From Litsea cubeba (taxonomy: Eukaryota; Streptophyta; Magnoliopsida; Laurales; Lauraceae): a stretch of DNA of 64,000 nt. The stretch lies in NCBI GenBank assembly GCA_012931725.1, contig CM022948.1, forward strand, positions 44,147,938 to 44,211,937. Reading direction: 5' to 3'. This document shows, piece by piece, positions 31,678 through 42,859 of this stretch (its first letter is position 1; the number at the start of each line of letters is the position of its first letter). Under the pieces are notes generated by a model. That model saw only the letters and a list, made by a program, of their open reading frames with translations. It had not been told where the DNA came from and did no database searches. The translations under genes were made by a program, and so were the position numbers.

Positions 31678-32305
31678 CAATAGTTCATCTCCTAGCCTCT
31701 CTTTTCCTCCTCTTGGATTCCCTGTGCCTGCTATATGGATCTGTTTATAAGCTTAGAGGACAGCTTCCTTCTTGCTCAGAGGTTTTTTCCTTGCTTGAGT
31801 CGACTGCTGGAGGCGCTCATTCCTGCTCCACTCATTGGTTCCTCAGTCCGGCCTGGGTTTAGTATGAGCTCCTGGCTCCCGAGCTATTTCTGCATCTCCA
31901 GGATATTCAGCAAGGTTGGTCGAGTCACAGCTCTGTGCCTAGCTCTCTCTCATTCCTGATAAGTTGGTTGCTGGTTTCCCTCCCTGTTTAATGCTTGGAG
32001 CATGTTTTCACAATCTGGTAGCCTCCCTGCTTAGAAGTCTGAGCTTCTGCTGCTGCCTGTTTCTCTGTTGCAAGTTCCTCGGCTCCAAGCTCTCTTCTCT
32101 TGGGTGAAGTTCGGTCACCTCAGTTCGGCGATCTGCAGCTCCTCCTGTCTCTGCTGCCTTTTGCCTGTTTTGAAGGTTCCTATGTAATTATCAGTGTGGG
32201 TTGGTTTTTTGGGCTGTTTCTGTCTTGTGCAGTCTTTTGTATTTTTGGGGGCTTCTAGCCCTTCTCTCTTCTTTCAATACAAATTAACCATTCAGCAAAA
32301 AAAAA
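31678..32305 (+). other. LINE 3' UTR and poly(A)
   Basis: T/C-rich 3' untranslated region ending CTTTCAATACAAATTAACC and a ~9 bp A run before the target duplication. Short ORFs here (31674-31862, 31735-31959) have no support. Confidence 0.85.
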
Positions 32306-32520
32306 ATATTGGTTGCGTGCGACACGGAACCCGATGGCCATGGATTCCGAGTCGTAACACCATGTGTAGCTTCCGCGAAAATATACTCTGATCGTGATGG
32401 AATTTGTTTATCCTCATTCACGCGGATCTTGGGAAACATAACAAAAGTTTCAAATTATCCCAAAATTTCGCACCCCGAGGTCGGATCACTGCAGGGCCCG
32501 GTTTCGGGGCGTGACAGGTT

Positions 32521-32532
32521 TGGTATCAGAGC
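32521..32532 (+). other. LARD2 primer binding site
   Basis: TGGTATCAGAGC, four bases after the LTR end, as in LARD1. Confidence 0.92.
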
Positions 32533-34794
32533 TGGTTAGTTTCTATGAAATAAAATACTCTAGAGACATTAAGACGTGTGGTGAGGACTCGTTAGATTGT
32601 GTCGATTTGTTTTCTCGTTTCTTTGTTTCTTTGGATTTGAGTCGGCTTTTCTTTCAGTTCGGGAGATTTTGCTTGTCTTTTCTTTTAGTTCTGTTGTTAG
32701 GAGACTTGGATGACCAAATTTCCTCCTTAGTGGTGGAGAATTTAAAGTCTCCATACTCTTGTTCAGTGTCTTTTGTCTGTGCTTGTGTCGGAGACTGAGA
32801 ACCCTCTGGACTTGGTATGTTGTTTTCGGAGAACATCAGCAGACCTTCAGCCTTTGGCATCTTCATTGTGGTTAATGAGAGAAGACATGTGCATTTGTCG
32901 CCAAAGTTGAACTTGAGCAGTATTTGAAGATCCCCTCTCCGCTAATTGAAGACCATCATGCAGCGTACTAAGGTAAGTAAATGTGGATTTTGGGTGAACT
33001 CAGACCATCTTTCCAAGATGAAGGACTGCAGGAGACACATTAGTTGGCGATTTTTATGAAGGGAGAAGTGACCTTAGTTAGTACGATTGGAAGCTAGTGC
33101 GAGAAACTCAGGGATTTCCCGGATTCAACGAGCCTCGTCATAGTTTTGGTTGAGAATTCCCGTGACTTGCAGCTTAGCTAGTGTAGTTGGTTCAGCAGGG
33201 ATACCAAGTGGATGGTTAGTTGTAGTTAAGATAATGTTTGGCAGCAGAACAAACTTTGTGGATTTTACCGACTTATAGGATATTGGATTGGACAGCATGC
33301 AGATGCAAGGGAATACCTCAGTGGTTTGGATGTCTCTTTTCTTGGTGAGAATGATTTTCGTGATGTTTTCATCTTTGTTATGTTTTCCTTAATGTCTATG
33401 ATTTATCCGTGTAGTGTTTAAATAATGAATTTATGTTTCTTCTTTAAGGCTAATTTTGAAATAACCATGTCATTCTACTCCTTTTCATGAGTCACATGAT
33501 TTTGTTTTCATAAGGTCTTGTGTTTCGAATTTTTGTTTAATCTTCTTAAGACATTATTTTACAATGACCTTAGAATTTTGCTCTTGTATTAATTTTCTTA
33601 AATGTTGATATCTACTTTTCCAAACCTTAATGATTTCAAGATTTTGTATATGTTTGGTTGGAAATGGATTTCAATAAAACTTAAGGTATGGTCATACTAC
33701 ATGAATTTAATTTATTTTTGAAATCCTAATTTGAAATTGTTGAGTGTTTCAATGAATTGTTGGGTTGTGAAAACATAAATTTCAAAACAAATACCGCTGT
33801 TTCATATTCAAATTTTGATGAACTTTATTTATTAAGCTTTATTTGATAATTTGGAGGTTCAGTTTCTACTATGTTTTAAAATGATGAAATTTAGCTAAGT
33901 AATTATTTTAGTCCTTATGTTTAAGATTTTAAGATTTGTTTTGCATCGAATGGAATGAGTGGTAATAACTTATGGTTGGAGTTAGGAAGTGTATGAATTG
34001 AAGGGTTGATGGAGGTCAGGATGGGTACTGGTTCAGTTGGGGACAAAGTTGGATCTATGAGAGAGTAAACATCATTCAAGACTTGGATTGAAAGTTTCAG
34101 TTCTTCAGGGATTGACATCAGATTAGTAGATGTGTTTTATTGATGACACAGTACCAGGGAAGAGATCAAGAGCAGCAGGTAGATAGAATCAGATGTGGAC
34201 ACGAATTCTGAGTACAGCATAGAAAGATTGGAAATTTGGAGATGTGATTTCAGAATGAAGAAGGATTGACGGTATTCTTGGAGGCCAGAAGCTGATGATG
34301 CGTTCGAGGAATATAGTAAGAGCAAACGTATGGAATTCCAAAATTTTCGGGATGAAGATTTTTCAGTGAAGGCATGTCTACGATCACATCTTCGTACAAG
34401 CGTCAAGAGCACCGTGTACAGCTTTGAAGGACTTAAGGCACATGATTCCAAAGTATTAGAAAGAGGCAGAACTTACAGTTTCTTGGACCGACAGTCACTG
34501 ACGAGGTAAATAAAAGAATTGATCCAGTACAGGAATGACAGATGACACCAAGGATGCTTAGAAGAATTATTGAACTCTAGTTTGGTCAGAGGAGTATGTT
34601 TTGGACAGATATGTGGAATAGTGTGAAGCCTTCAACCAAATTAGAATGTGGTCGACCGTGCATCTCAACATCGGGTTTGATCAGAGGGTCTCTCAGTTAC
34701 CAAGGTCTAGCATAGGGTGTCAGTGTTTTCGTTTGTCTTTTGGGTTTTTTATTTTGATTTGGTTTAAGCCATTTGGAGGACCAAATGGGTTCTA
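32533..34794 (+). other. LARD2 internal region, non-coding
   Basis: Homologous to the LARD1 internal region with an extra ~300 bp around 34120-34420. No gag or pol motif was found. The conserved minus open frame 33921-34118 also occurs in LARD1 (7850-8038), but the C-terminal halves diverge and I see no domain. Confidence 0.7.
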
Positions 34795-34806
34795 AGGGGG
34801 GGAGGA
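34795..34806 (+). other. LARD2 polypurine tract
   Basis: AGGGGGGGAGGA directly before TGTAAGATCC. Confidence 0.9.
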
Positions 34807-37800
34807 TGTAAGATCCCGACCCAGTTCTTTTGTTTAGTATTGTTTTAATCGTGGTTTGGCTTTTAAGTGAGATTTGATTTAGTTTGATCTTGTTTTTGAG
34901 TTCGACTGGATTTTTCTATAACCTTGGAGATTTTTAAGGACCGTTGACTTTGGTTTGACCCGGTCCATATGATTTGTATTTTTATGAGAAATTACTTTTC
35001 ATCTCTAAAAATTCTGGATTTGATGTATTTTGACTCATTTGATGAAATTTAACAACTTTCATGTTTTGACCATTTTGATTTGATGATCAGAAAATGCGTT
35101 TTTCGAGAAAAAGGGCAAAACTGACCTTTTACACTAAATCTGTCCATGAATTTCGAAAATTTCAGAATTTGGGGAAAATATACTTTTTGGAAAGTAGATA
35201 TTTCGCTGATCGTTTTTGTTTTCTTCGTCATTTTCGTTCGGGGCCCGCAAATGTGAGTTTCAGCCTTGTGAAGATTGGGGCCCACAAAACCCATCTTATA
35301 AGAAGGGAACCCATCTTCTTCTCCTTCATTTCGTTTCCAGCAAGAGTGGGAAGGGTTTTTCCCTCTCTTCCCTCCACTCTTTCTCTCTCTTCGGAATCAC
35401 CTATCTCATGGAGATCTCTTGGAGGATTGATCTCCTAAGGGTCTTCCTCCCTCTCCAAGCTTTCCAAAGACCCTATTTTCAAGGATTTTGAGCTAAGGAA
35501 AATCCCTCATCCAAGCTTCTCTTCTTCGTTTGGGCTTTTCAAGGTTTGAAATAGCTTTCCAAACTTTAGATCTTTGTTTTCCTCCTTATTTAGAGTGTTT
35601 TCATCATTTATGCAATGGGTTTTCATGGAGATTTGAAAATGATTGGTTTCTAGGGCTTCTTCTTTGGCCATTTTGGGGGTTTTGTGATTTTGGAGCTTGG
35701 GACTTTAAGAGCACCATCTTGGAGTGATTTACATCTTCTCTTGACCAAGGCAAGTGAATTTCCAATTAATATGATGGTCTCATGTATTTTGTTTCATTTC
35801 ATGTTGTTCATGCTATGCTTTAATGTTTTTATGTTTCATGGATTTGTTGTGGACAAATGGAGTAATATGATGTGTGATTTCAACTTGTATTATTGTTTTA
35901 CCATGTATGTGGAAGTTTGATTTCACTTTGGACACTTTGAAACTTAGCCTTCTTTGTGTTTAGTGTTGTGTTTTAAGAATGGGGGAAAACTTTGATTTTT
36001 AAAAGTGTGGTGTTTGATCAATTGGAAGGATTAATGAATAGGGATTTGATGTGTTTGGAAGGTCAAGGGAGGGTCCAAAATGATCTTGGAATCAAGTATG
36101 AAAGAAGGGAAGAAAAAGGAATGAAAAAGGGGGCAAAAATGCAAAATCTGCACCCATCCCGGACCCAGACAGAACTGGGTCCGCTCGAGCGACCCAGTGG
36201 GCCGCTCGAGCGGCCCAGGTTCTGGGAGGGGTCCGCTCGAGCGGACCCTGGGTCGCTCGAGCGGACCCAGCCCAGTTCTGGGCCCTTTTCAGGGCCTGGT
36301 TTGGGGGGATTTTTGAGAGACTTTTTGGGCCTGATTCAAGATAGTTTTGGGGCCATTTTAAAACCTGATTTTTGGGTCATCTTTGGGCCTGATATTGGAC
36401 AGATTTAAAACTTATTTTGTGGGCCTGGTTGAGATTAGTTTTGGGCTGCTTTTAAAGTTTGTTTTGTGGGCCATTCAAGTTTGGTTTTGGGGCTGTTTTA
36501 AAACTTGTTGGTGGGCCTGTTTCATGGTTAGTTTGGGCTTGTTTCAAAACTTGTTTCTTGGACCATTAAAGGTTCAGTTTTGGGGCTGTTTTAAAGTTTG
36601 TTTTGTGGGCCATTAAAAGATTAGTTTTGGGCTGTGTTAAAAACTTGTTTGTGGGCTATTCAAGGTCAGTTTTGGACTGTTATTAAGGACTGTTGTGGGC
36701 TCGGTTTAAGGCCAACTATAGGCCTATTTTAAAGAGTTTGGATTTACTTGTAATGCTTGGAATTTGTGAAATGGGAATGGGACCAATGAGAGAATGAACG
36801 TATGTAAAATTATCCGGGAATCGTTTGAGTCTCAATGCGCACTTTATCATTTAAATGTTGGGGATTTTCATTGGCACCAAACTCACTCCCTAATGATCAA
36901 TGTTTAAAGGATAGTTGTGCATTGAGATGGTTCCTTGGTAAGTCATTAAGTCATTCTACATAATTTCCATTCCATTTCAAGTTAGAGAATGTATTTGTAC
37001 TTGTATTTGTATCCTTTGGTAAACTAATTCAAATAGCATCGGTGATTTATTATAAAATCATGGGGTCTTCCATATTCGAAAGGATTGGTCGTATGATTTT
37101 ATACAAATCACTTTGATGTGTATTTGAGCGGTTTACCATGGATATTCGTATGTTTTCTCCGAATTGATTTGAAAGGAGATTGGAGTGGTTTATCACATTC
37201 GGGATTTCTTCGATGAGACTATTATTTTGTTAAGATTAGTATTTTGAAAATAAAACCTCGAGGCAAGACGGGGCCAGAGCTATGTGGTGTGAGCCCCTGA
37301 GCCAAAGGGATTAGTATTATGGTTTGATTCGTATCGGTTCGAGTTTTGAAAACTAAAGGCACCACTAGGCTTAGGTCACCTTGTCGGGCTGATCACCCGG
37401 CTTGGGATCTTTAATCTGTCCGCCAGCTGCAGCTTGGATTCTGTCTGTACCGACCATGGCAACGGTTTTATCTGCCGGTCCCATTTGTATGGCTACGGTT
37501 CTGATTTTTGATCTGCCGGTCCCATTTGTATGGCTACGGTTCTGATCCTATTTCTAGTACCACGTTCAGTGGCTACGTTCTGTCTGCTCTTATTACTTCG
37601 GTAATAGGAGGATTTAGCTATTTGTGGTCGCCAAGGTTTTATCTGCATATTACTTTATTTTATGATTCTTGTGGGTTATGCTTTTTATGTTTTGATTTGG
37701 TTAATGTATACGGTATCAATCATTTATCATATTGTCGCTATTATTCAGGATGTGAAAGGTATTTCCAACCATTAAATGCTTTATGCGGGCTACTATCTTT

Positions 37801-38532
37801 CGAGACATTCGTACTTATGAGATTGTTCTTTTATTGCTTTGATACTTATGTTCGGTCTTTCGATCGTTTTCTCGCGATTTATTGTTATTATTGTTTAGAC
37901 TCTATATTTGGTTTTACGATGATTTCGTCAGGTTTTATGTATGTTCTTTTATTTCATATTACTTGATTATTTGCTTGCCAGACCGTCGTGTCTGACCCTG
38001 TTTGTTTGGTGCCAGTTTCTTCTCTTTCTGTTTTTAGGTGTTTGATCGGAGGAGGCGGTGGGACCGCCGGTCTGACGTGAGAGGCTGCCCATTGATATCA
38101 TCTAGATGTCAAGTTTGGCACCGGAGTTCGTATCAAATCTTTGGGGTAGTAGTTCTGTTTAGTTGGTTATATTTGTATGGCTTGTTAGCCTTTTTATTTG
38201 GGTTGTAATTAAGACACTTGTTAATTGAAATTTGAATATGGGAAATAATAGATTTGTTACTACCAGCTCAGTGTGTTGTGATTTATGACTTGTGCCAGTC
38301 TTATTATGAGATGGCTTTATGATATTGGCTGCGTGCGACACGGAACCCGATGGCCACGGATTCCGAGTCGTAACACCATGTGTAGCTTCCGCGAAAATAT
38401 ACTCTGATCGTGATGGAATTTGTTTATCCTCATTCACGCGGATCTTGGGAAACATAACAAAAGTTTCAAATTATCCCAAAATTTCGCACCCCGAGGTCGG
38501 ATCACTGCAGGGCCCGGTTTCGGGGCGTGACA
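34807..38532 (+). repeat. LARD2 3' LTR (uninterrupted)
   Basis: 3726 bp. It serves as the empty-site reference for both insertions in the 5' LTR: GAATGAACGTATG without the palindrome and GATATTGGCTGCGTGCG without the LINE. TATA-like box at 35297-35302, CTCGAG cluster at 36184-36261, GTGGGCC array at 36290-36740. It is followed by the CGACC duplication. Confidence 0.93.
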
Positions 38533-38537
38533 CGACC

Positions 38538-39391
38538 TCCTACAGCTTCTCAAATCAAAACCCTTCTCCTTTCCAATTTGTCTCTTTCATTTTTCCTTGC
38601 AAATATCATCGTTCTCAAGGATCTCTCATCGTGTTGGATTGTCTTCTTCCAAACCGACGCTGTTTAACACTGTGTCGACAGGCAGCTCTGTTCCCTTCTC
38701 CTCTGAATTCCGTCTATATGTCAGCATGAAGATGCATTGGTTCTTAGTGTGTGCTGCTTCCATCTCATTCAAAAATTCATGAGATTCCATCTGCTCTGGC
38801 CGTCCAAGACTATGGAAATAATCTTCTTCAACCAACTGTGTCTGTGTGCCGAGTTTGCTTCCTAAAACTCGGTTTATGGCCATTGTGGGGATCTGATCAG
38901 TAGGTGGACCACGGTTTTCTTCTGACAATTGCAGTCATTCTTCCATGTTTTCTTTTTGCTAGCATTACCAGGATTCATCACTGAACCTTCAATCAGTCAA
39001 ATCGCCCAAACAGTGTCTATCCAACCGACTATGCTCAGTGTATTTGGAAATCCAACCTTCAAACAGCCAAGTCGTCCCATCGTTGGTTTCAAATTTCTGA
39101 TATGTTTGGCTGATCATTTGGATGAAAGTGTGTTTTCAATCTCCATTGAGGAGTGTTTGTAAGCAATCTGTACACAGTATCTGGCAGCTACAGTTTATGG
39201 AATGATCTGTCACAGAACCTGCACTCCAAGTGTTTGACAGAATGCCAGAACCACTGTTTCACCATTTTTAGTATCTGTCTTCGCTGATTTCAATTGGGAA
39301 CGTTGTGTCCTGAGTCTTTTCAATTGCTAGAATCATCTCAAGTCATTTTCAAGTGCTATCCCTCCATTCTAAAAATCAACTGTTTAGTGCT
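38538..39391 (+). other. TRG sequence upstream of the PF20167-like ORF
   Basis: About 850 bp with a CT-rich start (CTTCTCCTTTCC) and Ser/Phe-rich short frames on both strands (38626-38928 minus, 38929-39162 plus). I cannot support a gene. It could be the leader of the downstream ORF. Confidence 0.5.
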
Positions 39392-40540
39392 ATGGCTCGT
39401 ACAAAGCAAACCTTCAGGCAGCCTAACAAGAAGTCAAAAATAGGCCAAGCCTCATCTTCTCATAGATCTCCTCCATCCTCTCCTGAAGCATCCCCTCCTC
39501 GTGAAGTCAGATTCAAACCCATCCCTTCCCCATCTTCGGTTGTCAAATCCTTCCGAAACAAAGGGATCATTGTGGAGAAGAAATGTGTAGTAGAAGATCT
39601 AGTGGATTATGGTGTCCCTGCTATCATGGAAGATATTGGTTGGGCTAGTATTCTAAATTGGAGTGGAAATGCTTTTCCATCCTTGGTTCATGGCCTATAT
39701 GAGTCTATCTGTGCCTCCACCAACAATTCATTCACTATCAGATTTGAGCATGGAGAAGAAGTGGTTACTACAGAAAAGATTGCATCCATTTTGGGGGTTC
39801 CAAGGTCCAATGGACCAAAGATGATTTCTGAAGTTTTACCTCTTAATGAAAAAGATGGCATGACTCATGCTCTTTGTGGAAGATCTGAAGTTTGGACAGC
39901 CAAAAATTTTCTTCAAGCCTCTCTCATGGTTCCTTCCCTTCGGATCATTCATATCATTTTCACTCATTCCATCTATCCAAGGAAAGGGAATAGGACTGAA
40001 GTAACTCTATACATGGCTAATCTGCTGTTCAAAGTTATATCTGGAGATCGGGTATGCTTGCCTTCAGTTATTATGCACCATATTCTCCGAGTTATTACTG
40101 GATCACAGCCTTGTGCAGCTCCATTTGGATTTCTTATTACCCAGCTTGCTAGATCATATGGAGTGGTTCCTCCAGCTTCAGAGAGACCAGTGACATCCAC
40201 TATTTTCAACAAATCCAACATTCTCTTGATGAAGCTGCCACCTCCCCAGCAAAGGAATCCTGTTGCTGAAGGAGATGACGAGTTAGAGGCTGCAGAGATA
40301 GAGCCTGTAGATCCTGTAGCAGGTCAGCCTCCCCAACCCGAGCCCCCTCATCAACGTAGTCTGGAGGACCGTATGACATCGTTAGAGCATATTGTTTCTT
40401 CCATTCGTACAGACTATCAAGAGTTTAGGCAAGAGGTATCAGGGATGATGAAGAAAACTTTGAAATACCTCTCGAACATCTCCAGCAGTTGCAGACATCA
40501 TGATGATGCAGTGCCCCTATCTCCTACAGACTCATCTTAG
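39392..40540 (+). CDS. Putative plant transposon protein-domain ORF in TRG (382 aa)
   Basis: Intact plus-strand ORF starting MARTKQTFRQPNKKSK (the upstream Met at 39353 adds 13 unconvincing residues). A basic, Ser/Pro-rich N-terminus (~50 aa) is followed by a globular region with features of the putative plant transposon protein domain (PF20167-like): IVEKKCVVEDLVDYGVP, WASILNWSG, a TEKIASILGVPR motif near residue 135, and a helical EVTLYMANLLFKVISG...PFGFLITQLARSYGVV block. The C-terminus has a Pro/Glu linker and a coiled-coil-like tail (LEDRMTSLEHIVSSIR). Its role is unknown; the domain is common in plant LTR elements. Position after gag and before the 3' LTR is where SIRE-type elements carry an env-like or extra ORF, but I see no signal peptide or membrane segment. 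The family assignment is from memory of motifs. Confidence 0.7.
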   Translation: MARTKQTFRQPNKKSKIGQASSSHRSPPSSPEASPPREVRFKPIPSPSSVVKSFRNKGIIVEKKCVVEDLVDYGVPAIMEDIGWASILNWSGNAFPSLVHGLYESICASTNNSFTIRFEHGEEVVTTEKIASILGVPRSNGPKMISEVLPLNEKDGMTHALCGRSEVWTAKNFLQASLMVPSLRIIHIIFTHSIYPRKGNRTEVTLYMANLLFKVISGDRVCLPSVIMHHILRVITGSQPCAAPFGFLITQLARSYGVVPPASERPVTSTIFNKSNILLMKLPPPQQRNPVAEGDDELEAAEIEPVDPVAGQPPQPEPPHQRSLEDRMTSLEHIVSSIRTDYQEFRQEVSGMMKKTLKYLSNISSSCRHHDDAVPLSPTDSS

Positions 40541-41179
40541 ATCTTAGGAAGGTTTTTCACTTTTTGTGGGGGGTAGTGATAGACTTTTTAACTCTTTTAT
40601 ATTTTTGTCTATCAATTGACTGATATTTTGACTTGATTACTGACCATCATTTTGATTTTTGTATTGGTCAAGTAATTAGTGGAATATGTACTAATCTTTT
40701 ATGGAATATCAATGAATTTACATATTCAAATTATTCATCTTCTTGTTATACTGATGAATGTTTATGATGCTTTGAATTATATTTTCTTTCGATTAATTCC
40801 TTTTGTCTTAGCATCATTCACAACAGCATAGACAACCTCTATACAAGAGAACCTATTCTGCATTCCATTTTCAATTTAATTTGGTAACAGGTGCTGCTAA
40901 AAGGTATTTGTTTTCTAATGTATAAAGGTTCCTTTACAATTCGATGACAAAGGGGGAGAGAACTCAAAAGAGCAAGAGAAGATCAAACTAAGGGGGAGAT
41001 CAGGATAAAAGAGGGAGACATGCTTAAAATGCGACTTGAAAGTAAGAGAGCCTAAAGGAATAAGCTTAGAGCAAAGGGAGAGCTCTAACGAAGGGGGAGA
41101 GATTGTTACAAGAACAATTCAGTTCAGAAGAGCTGAAGTCTTAGAAGTGTTGTGATCATCTTAGTTTCCATCAAATTGC
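40541..41179 (+). other. TRG 3' region with repeated polypurine tracts
   Basis: Non-coding. It holds at least five AAGGGGGAGA-like tracts (40947-40960, 40989-41000, 41007-41019, 41073-41082, 41090-41102) before the one that abuts the LTR. Confidence 0.75.
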
Positions 41180-41191
41180 AAAGGGGGAGAT
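41180..41191 (+). other. TRG terminal polypurine tract
   Basis: AAAGGGGGAGAT directly before TGTTAGGACC of the 3' LTR. Confidence 0.92.
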
Positions 41192-42769
41192 TGTTAGGAC
41201 CTATCTTTGTTGCTAATTTGATGGATGCACTGTCACTTTCACCTTCATCTGATCACACACTCATTCATTATTTTTAGACCTTGATTTATGAATCATTAGA
41301 CTTACATATTCAATTGAATTTCAATAACCTCATCCTGCATGTTTTAGAACTTAAAATACTAATTCGAAAATATTATTTTCATGCATGATTTTGAAAAATC
41401 AAGTTAAACATCAAGGTTCTTTGAATGCATACAATCTCATTTTTAGAATTCTTGTAGTATGCATAAAAGATAATGGCCTGGAGTTCATGTTTCCAAAAAT
41501 CATTTTTGCAAAATCTGCACAAAACTCCTCCCAGGCCAGTGTGGTCGGTCGACCTGCCCCTATACCCGGTCGACCTCCCATGGTTTTGGTCGACCTACCC
41601 TTGTAGCAGGTCGACCGAAGAAACTAGCCGTTGCGCAGAAATTGTTGACTCTCCCAACGGACAGATTTATGACCGTTTGTACCAGGTCGACCGAGAGTGT
41701 AGCAGGTCGACCGAAGCAACTAGCCGTTGGACTGATTTTGTCTATAAATGCTCACTTCATTCCTCTCTTCAATAAGGTCATTGGGTGGACTTTTGAAACC
41801 ATTTTGAAGCCTAAGTAAGAGGAAGAAGTTGAGAAGGTTAGAGAGCTATTGGAAATCAAAATCCTTGAGATTCAAAGGTATATGCTTCTAAGTTAAATTT
41901 GATTTCCATTCTTTTGAAATCCATGCATGATCAAACTTTTGTAATATCAGTTTGGCATGATTTCTAGCCTTGTTTGAGTTGTTTTACAATCATCAAATCA
42001 CATTGCCATATTGAATTGTTTTATAAAACACTCATATCCAAATCACATGTGTTTTTAGTATTTAAACCTTCATACAACTTGTGTTTAAACAGTGATGTCT
42101 TCCCAAGTTGTTTCAATTACTTCATGTGATTAGTTCATCTCTTCAATCATTAATTTATGAGCTTAAATTTTAAAATGCATCAAGCATTCATTTAAGAGCT
42201 TCATTTTAGAAATTGATTGAAGTATACTTTCATACACCTTGAACACTCATTGTTAGTGTATGATTGAAAATTTATTTTCACTTTCATATCAGCCTAATTA
42301 AGAGGCAAATGTACTGAGCTATAATTGTTTCTCCTCTAGTGTTTAGACATGTCATTGAGAAAGAAAAATCTATTGGTTGTAGAGGTTATTGCTTAGCCTG
42401 AGAAAAGCATAGTGTATAGGTTGTTGTTAAGCCTTGAAAAACAACATTGTAAGGTTATTGCTTAGCCTTGGAAAGCATATTGTGAAGGTTATTGCTTAGC
42501 CTATTGCAAAAGCATAAATAGTGGAAATCCGGTGGGGTGTTGGATCACAAGCCGGTAGTGGATGTAGGCATTGAGGCCGAACCACTATAAATCTTGTGTC
42601 GTGGTGATAGCATTGTGGTGATTGTGTATGTTTAAGCTTCCGCATTTTGTTTGATTAATCATCACATGTGACTAGTTATTTGAAAGAAGTTAAAATTGGT
42701 CATAGTTGGTCACTAGTTGTAGCTCACCCTATTCACCCCCCCTCTAGGGTAGGATCCGTGGACTTTTCA
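41192..42769 (+). repeat. TRG 3' LTR
   Basis: 1578 bp, with roughly 22-23 substitutions against the 5' LTR by eye (about 1.5%), plus a shorter C run near the end. It is followed by AAGAT (42770-42774). TATAAAT at 41743-41749. Confidence 0.94.
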
Positions 42770-42774
42770 AAGAT

Positions 42775-42859
42775 TTCTCTTCCAATCTACATAATTAGGG
42801 CCAGTCAGTTTGTTCTCACGAAGAATGCTCATCAACGGGCTAAAAGAATCCTTAGTCAT
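42775..42859 (-). pseudogene. Copia A gag N-terminus, separated by TRG
   Basis: On minus, ATG at 42859 opens MTKDSFSPLMSILRENKL and then TGPNYVDWKRNL, the conserved start of this copia gag type. It runs straight into the TRG target duplication and resumes at 16778 with DIVLTAEEY. The split cleanly shows where TRG inserted. Confidence 0.88.

Larger units (their letters stand above)
26208..32305 (+). mobile_element. Full-length plant L1 LINE, recent insertion
   Basis: 6098 bp with a short 5' UTR, ORF1, ORF2, ~620 bp 3' UTR and a short poly(A) (about 32297-32305), flanked by a perfect 16 bp duplication. ORF2 is open throughout. ORF1 is interrupted only at a C homopolymer. It could be, or recently have been, mobile. 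Confidence 0.95.
21853..32516 (+). repeat. LARD2 5' LTR, interrupted twice
   Basis: TGTAAGATCCCGACC to GGGGCGTGACA. It carries a TATA-like box at 22345-22350, a CTCGAG cluster at 23231-23308 (four units), the GTGGGCC array at 23330-23790, the palindromic insertion, a 40 bp direct duplication and the LINE. ORFs such as 22141-22539 and 25378-25836 are mirrored in the 3' LTR and are not genes. Confidence 0.93.
21853..38532 (+). mobile_element. LARD2: second non-autonomous Tekay-like element with two later insertions
   Basis: Same architecture as LARD1 but a distinct subfamily: 5' LTR 21853-32516 (about 3.7 kb without insertions), internal 32517-34806 (2290 bp, no coding), 3' LTR 34807-38532 (3726 bp). 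Primer site, purine tract and termini match LARD1. The LTRs differ at roughly 20 sites by eye, so it is older than LARD1 but younger than TRG. The 5' LTR was hit by the 818 bp palindrome and by a LINE; the 3' LTR shows the empty site for both. Confidence 0.92.
16779..42769 (+). mobile_element. TRG: gag-only LTR element (TR-GAG/SIRE-like), split by LARD2
   Basis: LTRs of 1580 bp (16779-18358) and 1578 bp (41192-42769), TGTTAGGACC...GGACTTTTCA termini, initiator-Met primer site, terminal purine tract and AAGAT duplication. Subtracting LARD2 it is about 9.3 kb. It carries a plus-strand gag, a minus-strand ORF with coiled-coil character and a plus-strand ORF resembling the putative plant transposon protein domain. 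No protease, integrase or reverse transcriptase is seen, and because LARD2 inserted cleanly (CGACC duplication) pol was absent before LARD2 arrived. This fits the TR-GAG concept (LTR elements encoding only gag) with extra ORFs; gag and purine tracts look like the SIRE/Maximus side of copia. The LTRs differ at roughly 22-23 sites by eye. Confidence 0.85.

Noticed and set aside
38626..38928. 100 aa minus ORF in TRG upstream of the PF20167-like ORF
   Set aside because: Possible second antisense gene, but no promoter or polyadenylation context and no recognisable motif; left as a note.
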